From positions 1 to 11,503 of the forward strand of contig SSNU01003008.1 of assembly GCA_012064415.1 (NCBI GenBank): a DNA stretch of 11,503 nucleotides, written 5' to 3'. Shown in pieces: positions 6,420 to 11,503 of this stretch. How positions within the stretch are numbered: position 1 is the stretch's first letter; each line of letters opens with the position of its first letter. The translations under genes and the position numbers were made by a program. The stretch comes from Gyrodactylus bullatarudis (taxonomy: Eukaryota; Platyhelminthes; Monogenea; Gyrodactylidea; Gyrodactylidae). Under the pieces are notes generated by a model. The model worked only from the letters and a program-made list of their open reading frames with translations. It was not told the origin of the DNA and did no database searches.

Positions 6420-6589
6420 AGGTTTAGACAGAGAGATACAGTTGCGAGCGTGGTTCCAAATGTTTTGATGATTTGGTTGTTTGCTGCATTGAGTTCTGAG
6501 TTCAAGTCTTTAATTAGATTTGTGAATTTTCTCTTAAGACGATTGGAGATGATAGAGAGTTCCGAACCACTGTCGATGAGGAATATTGT
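6398..6589 (-). pseudogene. gypsy aspartic protease, front half
   Basis: The frame opens just after a TAA at 6590-6592 and begins IFLIDSGSELSII. The hydrophobic-hydrophobic-D-S-G pattern is the retropepsin catalytic triad (D at about 6573-6575). It continues to a TAG at 6398-6400. The second half of the protease, with FIIAD and IGIDFLQIYDIKID, lies in the next frame (6048-6419), so a frameshift near 6410 splits the enzyme. It would cut the Gag-Pol polyprotein if whole. Confidence 0.65.
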
Positions 6590-6713
6590 TTAAAATAGGA
6601 TCAAAGATTTTTATAAGGGAGGATGTGAATTTGACGGATTTCTTTCCTGTATGGTTTACCGTCGTCTGCATACAGGACTTTAGTTTTTTTGATTTTCCAA
6701 AGTGCATGGTAGA

Positions 6714-7088
6714 TTACATTTTCTGACTTGATTTCCAGATGTCGAGGATGTTGATGATCTTGTTCAATGGAGTGCAAAGTATTCTATGTTCCGCAAATCT
6801 TGGGCGTAGTCTGTCTGGTAACGCTTAATCAAATGCGTTTATTGTGGCTTCTTCACTACCAGCATAGATATTGTGCAGTTTATTGTATGTTTCTGAAGGT
6901 TTTAGTAAACCAAATTTTGATTGTGATTGAACCTGTTTAAACATCTCGTATTTGGATTCCATTGTAATTAGTTTTAGTGCTTCGTCAAGTCTGTTGAATG
7001 CCTCTGGACCATGACTAACTGAGTGTAAGCTATAATTAGAGTTGTTCCCCAATTGTGGGTGTAAATAAGGGGAGGGGGTATATGTCAA
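6714..7088 (-). pseudogene. gag: gypsy gag (capsid-like) fragment
   Basis: One frame runs from about 7088 to a TAA at 6714-6716 with a single in-frame TAA at 6825-6827. It has no ATG (opens at TTG). The segment GLLKPSETYNKL followed by an Asn/Ala-rich helix and LPDRLRPRFAEH, then LNKIINILDI, matches the pattern KPS-x-x-L ... LP-x-x-(V/L)R ... L-x-x-(L/I)-x-x-IAD seen in capsid of arthropod Ty3/gypsy elements. Residues before it (YTPSPYLHPQLG) are low complexity. No CCHC zinc knuckle is seen downstream, consistent with loss or a frameshift there. It would form the retrotransposon particle if intact; here it is dead. Confidence 0.6.
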
Positions 7089-7189
7089 AAGTATGAAAAG
7101 ACGAAAAAGAGAAAAATCATTTTTTAATCCAAAATCAAAACTGCTCCAATGTTAGTGTTTTATGAGACAAGAAATGAACGAATCAGGTT

Positions 7190-7211
7190 TCACAAATAAG
7201 GCCTTTATTTC
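7190..7211 (-). repeat. counterpart of the hammerhead 3' half at the end of the main Penelope copy
   Basis: The minus strand has CCCGAAATAAAGGCC, then TTATTTGTGAAAC, the same GAAA, stem III (four pairs here rather than three) and TGTGA block as at 9447-9468. The CTGATG strand and its stem I partner are missing; instead the endonuclease frame runs straight into the GAAA. This marks the 3' end of the deletion in the main copy and shows where the element ends. Confidence 0.55.
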
Positions 7212-7657
7212 GGGCATAAGTTTATGAGATAAGCTTCGGCTCCTTTCAACAAATTGGTCTTTCCGTTGGATTTATAAATAATTTCAAAGTTTCTAGGGGA
7301 AACATTGGCTTTGCATGATTTGAGGTGCTCTCTTACAGCCGTTTGACTTTTGTGGAGGTGTTCGTCTATCCTGTCCTCCAGTCTTCTTGTTCTATGTACG
7401 ATGTAGACCGCTTCACATGGACATTTAAATTTGTACACATGTGTTGTCTTGGAGTCATCTATGGGGTCTTTTGTAGAATTTTTAAACATTCTGTTCGTTT
7501 TATATATGAACCTTAGGCTTGCATTCGGGTAGGCTTCATTAAATGCAATGGAAATTTTCTTCTGGAAGGCTGCAATTGCTTGATCTCCTTTGTAGGGCAA
7601 GTTGAGTACTGCATTGCCTTCGTCTGTTTCTTTTGGTTTGTTACTTGGCGTGTACAT
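7205..7657 (-). pseudogene. Penelope-like linker and GIY-YIG endonuclease
   Basis: A proline/lysine-rich linker, then YKGDQAIAAFQKKISIAF and YKTNRMF, lead to the nuclease: HVYKFKCPCEAVYIV (the GIY and YIG half-motifs; the YIG Gly is Val here), HRTRRLEDRIDEHL (the Arg/Glu/His block), a HLKSC motif, and LLKGAEAYLIN with the metal-binding Glu. The CPC ... H ... C spacing fits the zinc-finger-like pattern of EN+ Penelope elements. The protein ends abruptly at CPK followed by TAA. In the plus-strand copy the same point continues for about 50 more residues, so this end results from a deletion. Confidence 0.85.
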
Positions 7658-7660
7658 TTT

Positions 7661-7957
7661 TTAAAGCCTGTCGTTGATCAGTTCAATTGGGTAATCATTC
7701 GCCAGAAGAATGCATACAAGTTTTTCAAGTTCGCTCTCCCATACTGCCTCTGAAACAATTCGTCTCACTCTTTTGAGCACTGATTTTATCAATCCTCGTT
7801 TTTGAGTCATCGGAACGAATGAGTTGAAGTTAGGGAGACGACCTGTGAACGTGTTTTTCCTGTAGATTGATCTCACAAACTTTCCATCGTTTTTTGACAG
7901 TATCACGTCAAGGAATGGGATTTTGCCCTCGTTCTCTTTCTCCATCGTGAATTTCAT
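7661..7957 (-). pseudogene. Penelope-like RT, thumb region
   Basis: KIPFLDVILSKNDGKF, then SIYRKNTFTGRLPNFNSFVP, then a basic helix (KRGLIKSVLKRVRRIV) match the Penelope RT thumb: FLD(V/I)-x-(I/V), YRK-x-TFTG-x-(L)-(H/N)-(W/F)-x-S and the following (K)-x-x-(L/I)-(I)-x-x-L helix. It ends in LANDYPIELI, normally preceding the linker to the endonuclease. Its TAA at 7661-7663 is in the same frame as the next segment, which restarts at ATG two codons later, so this is a single nonsense change. Confidence 0.8.
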
Positions 7958-7973
7958 TTGAGGGTGGGCTTGG

Positions 7974-8286
7974 TTAAACTATTAATGAATCATCGACATT
8001 GGTATTATTATCAATTATAATGAATGTATCATCCATGTAACGATAAAAATAGTTAAACTTCTCTATGGTAGACTTCAGGGTCGATCTCTCCAGCTTTGCA
8101 AGGAAAACATCTGCCAGGAGAGGGCCGAGTGGGGATCCCATTGCGACACCATCCTTTTGCACGTACAAAAGGAATCTGAATACAACTTTCTTACAGCATA
8201 GGTAGAGCAATTTTTTTACCCACTTGGCTGCGATTTTGAATTTCATTTGATTTCTCTTAACGTAGTCCGTTAAAAAATTGGATTGT
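7974..8286 (-). pseudogene. Penelope-like RT, motifs B and C
   Basis: This frame picks up after the A-run break with TDYVKRNQMKF, then VQKDGVAMGSPLGPLLADVF, motif B with the G-x-(A/P)-(M/Q)-G-x-(P)-L pattern. Motif C is YRYMDDTFIII, with the two catalytic Asp at 8028-8033. Motif C keeps the expected residues, unlike the gypsy copy nearby. The upstream part of the same frame (to 8348) is a shadow of motif A. It ends in a stop at 7974-7976; the thumb follows in another frame. Confidence 0.85.
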
Positions 8287-8781
8287 TTCTTCCAATGGTA
8301 CGTTTGTGAACAACGATACGACATCAAACGATAACAGGGTCTTTCCATTTACATCTACGTCTTTAATTTTTTCAACAAATTCAAATGTGTCTGCAAGGGA
8401 ATGTTGACAAAGGTCTTCTCTTATTGGATCAATAGTTTGCACAAGCCATTTTGCTAATTTACTTGTTGCGGATTGACTCATATCCAAAATTGGTCTGAGG
8501 GGAATATCGTCATTAATATTGTGGTTCTCCATTTTATGAACTTTTGGGAGTCCATGGATCCTACTACACCCCGAGTTGGAACATCTGAGGTTGCAGTATG
8601 TTTCTTTGTCAATTTGCTTCTGTTGGAGCATTGGTTTCAAATCCTTGTTAACTGTGTTTTCAAAAATAATAGGTTGGTGATCTGCGAGCCTTGTTCTCGT
8701 CTTAAAAAACTTGGATCTGTCATTGAGTATTTTCATCATGGAATCAATATATTTACTTCTTTGGATAATTACTAGGCCATT
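8257..8781 (-). pseudogene. Penelope-like RT, fingers to motif A
   Basis: From about 8781 the frame runs VIIQRSKYIDSMMKILND, then RIHGLPKVHK and LRPILDMSQSATSKLAKWL, the Penelope RT fingers with the conserved G-x-PK-x-HK and (L/I)RPI motifs. Motif A is LLSFDVVSLFTNVPLEETI, with the catalytic Asp at about 8323-8325. The frame runs into a stop at 8257-8259 after a break at a run of six A (8272-8277). The RT palm continues one frame over. Confidence 0.85.
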
Positions 8782-8993
8782 TCCTTGTCAGGCTTTGTAA
8801 GGATTATCTTGTCATTTCTCTTCAGAGCTTTGAAGTGTCTGTGTTGAAGATATTGGAAATTTGTTTCACAGCTTGAGTATTCATTGCAGTAACTGGCCAT
8901 GGATAGCTGGAACCTTTCTCTCTTTTCCTCGTCTGTGCTTAGCTTTTTGTCAGTTTGTTCGATCAGGCATTCAAATCCAACTTTTGTTTCCAT
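8772..8993 (-). pseudogene. Penelope-like RT, N-terminal region
   Basis: It starts at an ATG at the very edge of the element copy, where homology to the element gives way to the inverted copy, so upstream codons may be missing. The frame has a charged helical segment (KLSTDEEKRERFQLSMA), a LKALKRND-like block and IILTKPDKE, the (L/I)-x-K-x-DKG-x-x-x-V motif of Penelope RT motif 1. There it stops; the continuation GLVIIQRSKYID is one frame over, reached by a one-base loss at about 8776-8781. The missing Gly of DKG coincides with this break. Confidence 0.75.
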
Positions 8994-9002
8994 TTTCGTA
9001 TC

Positions 9003-9208
9003 ACCAATTTGTTGAAAGGAGCCGAACTTATCTCATAAACTTAGAAAAGCCTAATCTATGTGTACAAAAGAAGCATGTTAAGCCAATGAATCTTCCTAAG
9101 GCAAAACCAAAAATCCTATCATCCTCCCAACCCCCCTCAAGGAAAAGAATGAGAGTCGAAGTAGAAGTGAACAGACAAATTACTGACTTCTATACTCACA
9201 CACAATGA
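9003..9208 (+). pseudogene. C-terminal tail of Penelope-like endonuclease
   Basis: The frame is out of phase for the first dozen codons (one base is lost within GGAGCCGAA-CTT), then reads TYLINLEKPNLCVQKKH, KPMNLPKAKPKIL, SSSQPPSRKRMRVEVEVNRQ and ends at a TGA (9206-9208). The tail is basic and proline/serine-rich, with a possible nuclear-localisation cluster (SRKRMRVEVE). PNLCVQK is shared with the fragment at 696-947. Together these show what the main copy is missing beyond YLIN. Confidence 0.65.
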
Positions 9209-9322
9209 AGTGTTTTGAAAAGAACTCAATTATAAATTTAACTTTTAATTATAACCTTTCCTTAATGTAATTATCGATGTACCTTTTGTAAAATTATGAT
9301 CTATTTTTATATAAAAAAATTA

Positions 9323-9347
9323 GTCAACCCTGGAAACAGGGATTGAC
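9323..9347 (+). repeat. GAAA-capped hairpin in Penelope 3' UTR
   Basis: GTCAACCCTG, then GAAA, then CAGGGATTGAC fold into a 10-bp stem with one bulged base and a GNRA tetraloop, in otherwise AT-rich 3' UTR between the stop codon and the hammerhead-like motif. The stem may extend by a few bases on each side. Possibly a structure recognised by the RT, but only the fold is seen. Confidence 0.55.
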
Positions 9348-9426
9348 CAACCAGAATCAAAAGAAAATGTTAACCAATGAATCTTTAATTGTAATTCTCT
9401 GCAAATATGTACTTATATGGCATGTA

Positions 9427-9468
9427 TCACACTGATGTGTATCCCCGAAATAAAGGCCATATTTGTGA
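9427..9468 (+). ncRNA. hammerhead-ribozyme-like motif (degenerate)
   Basis: In type I order: stem I strand TCACA (9427-9431), core CTGATG (9432-9437), a poorly paired stem II GTGTATCCCC region, core GAAA (9447-9450), a 3-bp stem III ATA/TAT (9450-9452 with 9460-9462), unpaired U at the cleavage position (9463), then TGTGA (9464-9468), which pairs exactly with TCACA. The last core A of CUGANGA is U and stem II lacks pairing, so it is probably inactive. Penelope-like elements are known to carry minimal hammerheads in their terminal regions. The motif was found by eye only. Confidence 0.4.
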
Positions 9469-9479
9469 AATAACTGGCA

Positions 9480-9865
9480 TCATCTTCTTTCCACATGACC
9501 ACGGTGACTCAGCTCAAAACCGATTTTCATAGACATCTTTCAGACCAAAGGTTTGCTCTAAAGTTCCTTACGAATACTTTCAAAATTTCTTATATCTATG
9601 AAGAGCAGCATCAAGCGTGACAGTTTGTAAACCAATTTCATGATACAATTGCTCTACCACCTTCAAAACAGCTCGGATTGAGGCAATTTTTTCTGATTCT
9701 TATAGATTTCCTTTTCACTTTCAAGACGGAGAGCACGGAATACATCTCCATTCTTTGGCAGATAAACAGTTTAAGAGCCTTTGGTTGACTCATTGATAAA
9801 TTCAAATTAGTAATTTCAGCTAATTTAGCCTCTTTTTCAATCAGACAAGTTTTTTTCTTGGGCAT
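9480..9865 (-). pseudogene. decayed HTH-like (transposase or DNA-binding) frame
   Basis: From an ATG at 9863-9865, MPKKKTCLIEKEAKLAEITN continues as NLNLSMSQPKALKLF, then VLKVKRKSIRI. The basic start, the EEK-x-x-x-I helix and the S-x-x-x-A-x-x-F segment resemble the N-terminal helix-turn-helix of pogo/Tigger or CENP-B-like transposases, though without a clear full match. The frame breaks near 9685 at a run of T (A on the minus strand); one frame over it goes on as SIRAVLKVVEQLYHEIGLQT and AALHRYKKF to a TGA at 9580-9582, then a few more codons with stops. Sequence beyond 9865 to 10072 is an open frame too, but looks like translated 5' UTR. Family assignment is weak. Confidence 0.35.
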
Positions 9866-10077
9866 CGTAATGTTAGTTAACAATGAAAGCGTGAAAGTGA
9901 TTTTCGAAGTTAAATTTAAACAAATATAATTTTCTAAATTAATGAGTTGTGGGTAATACAAGCGATTAAAAAATCTCTGCCCCGAAATTTTTTCAAGTCC
10001 AAAAATTATTCGTGAAAGGTACACAACTGATGCACCAACCCCCTCTACTCTCTTGCTACATATTATACGCATTATTC

Positions 10078-10440
10078 AACTAACGGATTTTCACACCTAT
10101 GAAAAGACTTCATTCTTCACTATCTTTACATTCAGCTCAAGTATAATTATAAATCAACTATAGAATCAAACAGTGAATTTATTTGGAACACCATATAGAT
10201 ATCTTATAATTTAAAAAATTGACATGCATCCAATAAGTTTTCAAAGTATAAGAGTATTGCTTATTATTATATCTAATATTATATGAGCAGAAATTCTTGA
10301 TCGAATTTTAGATCCTATATTTTATGTTGTTATCGAGAATATGATTCATGGTCCCTGTGGTAATCGTAATTAAAATAGTGTGCATGAAAAATAATTAATG
10401 TTTGAATAACTAGCCTAGAAAACTTTCTTCACATAAAATC
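10078..10440. other. AT-rich stretch, no gene seen
   Basis: No sizeable open frame and no clear repeat. Short AT-rich words only. It separates the HTH-like remnant from the Helitron remnant. Confidence 0.4.
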
Positions 10441-10445
10441 ACTGG

Positions 10446-10850
10446 TGACGATGGAATCTATTATTTAGACGTAGATCAGAGTCAGTTGGAGGTACTTCTT
10501 TTCTTTTGAAGAATGCCCATGGATCATTCATCATTGACTATTCATGGATTGTTCCTTATTCTCCTTTACTATCGAAAATTTTCCAAGCACATTTCAATGT
10601 TGAATATTGTAATTCTGTTAAGTCCATAAAATAAATGTAAATATGTTAACCCGAAACAACACTCTTTATGTTATCGTGAAAAATGTTCTCTTCGATCGTT
10701 GTCTTGTCCGGTGTTTCCTTCTGACTGATCTCGATCAAGTCGCATACGACCTATCGGTATTCAATGAGCTAAAACAATTCAAAATCCATTATAATATTAC
10801 ATGTAAGCAACTTTTTTTATTGATATACCTTCGTGATGTATTTTGAATTT
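10446..10850 (+). pseudogene. Helitron Rep/helicase (RepHel) fragment
   Basis: Starting with GDDGIYY (about 10445), then one frame over RRRSESVGGTSF, NAHGSFIIDYSWIVPYSPLL and FQAHFNVEYCNSVKSIK (to a TAA at 10632-10634), then KYVN in a third frame and QFKIHY near 10775-10795. This matches the Helitron order DGYP-x-YRRR ... VVPYNP-x-L-x-x-(K/F)-x-x-HINVE-x-C-x-SVKSIKYL-x-KYV-x-KG ... (F)-x-IH, which lies between the HUH Rep domain and the Pif1-type helicase. The parts are in several frames with stops. Both catalytic domains are missing, so it is a small dead remnant. The ATG frame at 10643-10846 is partly coding remnant and partly out-of-frame, not a gene. Confidence 0.65.
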
Positions 10851-11503
10851 TTTTCAATTTTCTAATGCCAGCAGCATTTTTAATATCTGCTATGAGTCTC
10901 AATTCCTTGAAGTTGATTTTGAGGGAAAATCAGGATACAGAATAAATCTTTGGCAGTGAAACTGAATATCGCACAGAGGGTAACAGAAGGGAGTTTCATT
11001 GAAAAATTAAATTAGGTTTACTAGCTAACCCGTTCACGCTTCGCTGTGAAAAATAATTGAAAATATCAAGTTCAATAGGAATTTCTTATTTTCTATAAAA
11101 GAAAATTAGTAATTCTTTCAATATATTTAAACATAAATCACATCAATATATATAGATTTATTATAAATTCTGAAGGTAAATTCTAGTTAAGGTAGCTATA
11201 TATCTATAATAATAATTTTTTGTTTTTAAATCTTGTTGTTAAATGAATTGAAAAGTCGGATGTTAATATTGAACACCCTATCAATACTAATATATATTGA
11301 TATTCATTTCTGTTCATGTCCAAGAGTATTCAACAAAATATTTTGAGGTAACCAATCTAAATCAAGCTACCTTTTTTGTGTTAAACCTTGACTTAATCAA
11401 GGGAGGTGACCTTCAAAATTTAGCATACACCAATAATCTATCTAATTTCTCATATTGACGTGCATAATTAACCTATGACTAGCCTTTTAAGCTTCATCCT
11501 TGT
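10851..11503. other. AT-rich non-coding tail with short hairpins
   Basis: No open frame of note. It includes a compact hairpin at 11033-11050, a TATCAAT...ATTGATA inverted pair at about 11279-11302, and a CCTTGA...TCAAGG inverted pair at about 11385-11402. CTAGCTAACCCG at 11021-11032 before the hairpin resembles openings of widespread invertebrate repeats I cannot name securely. Confidence 0.4.
11033..11050 (+). repeat. compact GC-containing hairpin
   Basis: TTCAC-GC, loop TTC, GC, bulged T, GTGAA. Seven base pairs in an AT-rich background, just after CTAGCTAACCCG. Probably the end structure of a repeat such as a SINE, Helitron or LINE 3' end. Confidence 0.4.

Larger units (their letters stand above)
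5411..7088 (-). mobile_element. Ty3/gypsy LTR retrotransposon remnant
   Basis: Read on the minus strand, gag, aspartic protease and reverse transcriptase follow in the normal gypsy order. The copy stops after the start of the RT connection region at about 5411; RNase H, integrase, envelope and both LTRs are absent. There are several frameshifts and at least one stop in gag. It sits between the inverted-repeat element and a Penelope-like element, all three unrelated. Confidence 0.85.
7190..8993 (-). mobile_element. Penelope-like retroelement, main copy
   Basis: A Penelope-like element on the minus strand with, in order, N-terminal region (8772-8993), RT fingers and palm (8257-8781), motifs B and C (7974-8286), thumb (7661-7957) and GIY-YIG endonuclease (7205-7657). 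These elements use the nuclease to nick target DNA and prime reverse transcription. The copy needs at least three frame corrections and has one in-frame TAA, so it is dead. At its 5' edge (about 8993-9003) it abuts a truncated copy of the same element in opposite orientation. Its 3' end lacks about 400 bp kept by that other copy. Confidence 0.85.
9003..9475 (+). mobile_element. truncated inverted Penelope-like copy, 3' part
   Basis: From 9003 the plus strand repeats ACCAATTTGTTGAAAGGAGC and on to CTCATAAACTTA (9043), the same sequence as the minus-strand main copy near 7215-7260. So this is the 3' end of a second copy, 5'-truncated inside the GIY-YIG domain and joined 5' to 5' with the main copy at about 8993-9003. 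It keeps about 400 bp (9044-9443) lost from the main copy, then CCCGAAATAAAGGCC...ATTTGTGAAA, which the main copy also has at its end. Partial inverted copies attached to a longer one are a known Penelope arrangement. Confidence 0.75.

Noticed and set aside
7325..7516. plus-strand open frame
   Set aside because: Antisense shadow of the GIY-YIG endonuclease on the minus strand; no motif of its own.
8473..8775. plus-strand open frame of 100 codons
   Set aside because: Antisense to the Penelope RT fingers, which have clear motifs on the other strand.
8861..9000. plus-strand frame leading into the Penelope tail, as one protein
   Set aside because: Before 9003 it is antisense to the main copy; only the part after the junction is real element sequence.
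9866..10072. N-terminal extension of the HTH-like frame
   Set aside because: The residues upstream of the MPKKK start look like translated UTR, with no domain and no constraint visible.
10643..10846. 67-codon ATG frame as an independent gene
   Set aside because: It overlaps a frameshifted Helitron remnant; only its QFKIHY part fits that family, and the rest is out of frame.

Overview
The window looks like a non-coding, transposon-packed stretch of an AT-rich animal genome, probably arthropod, although the taxon cannot be fixed from sequence alone. I see no intact host gene, no operon, no rRNA or tRNA, and every recognisable coding region is a decayed mobile-element fragment. The families present (piggyBac, Penelope-like, LINE endonuclease, Ty3/gypsy, Helitron, a long inverted-repeat element and a TA-flanked MITE) are a typical metazoan mixture.

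Layout. 1-344: one end of a piggyBac-like element, with a GGG/CCC terminus abutting TTAA. 345-753: a possible decayed reading frame of unknown origin. 696-1458 (minus): a Penelope-like GIY-YIG C-terminal fragment joined, in the same reading frame, to a LINE-type endonuclease N-terminal fragment, then an Asn-rich frame. 1459-3182: mostly non-coding AT-rich DNA with small hairpins, a dispersed repeat containing GAGCCGGCC, and a few very short reading frames. 3183-4997: a large inverted repeat with nearly identical arms of about 466 bp, each carrying an inward-facing TATAAAAG; the loop holds a 71-codon open frame on the minus strand, and the right arm is interrupted by a 290-bp MITE flanked by TA. 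5411-7088 (minus): a decayed Ty3/gypsy element with gag, DSG protease and reverse transcriptase, lacking RNase H, integrase and LTRs.

7190-8993 (minus): an almost full-length but frameshifted Penelope-like element with an N-terminal region, reverse transcriptase with YMDD, thumb and GIY-YIG endonuclease. At its 5' edge it meets, 5' to 5', a truncated inverted copy on the plus strand (9003-9468). That copy keeps the C-terminal tail, a strong hairpin and a hammerhead-ribozyme-like motif, which fits the partial inverted-copy structure known for Penelope elements. 9480-9865 (minus): a decayed HTH-like transposase or DNA-binding frame. 10440-10850 (plus): a Helitron Rep/helicase remnant. 10850-11503: AT-rich DNA with small hairpins.

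The genes do not work together. The window records successive insertions, nesting and decay. The most interesting points are the hammerhead-like motif with its half-deleted counterpart, the inverted-repeat element with a promoter-like box in each arm, and the endonuclease/GIY-YIG junction.
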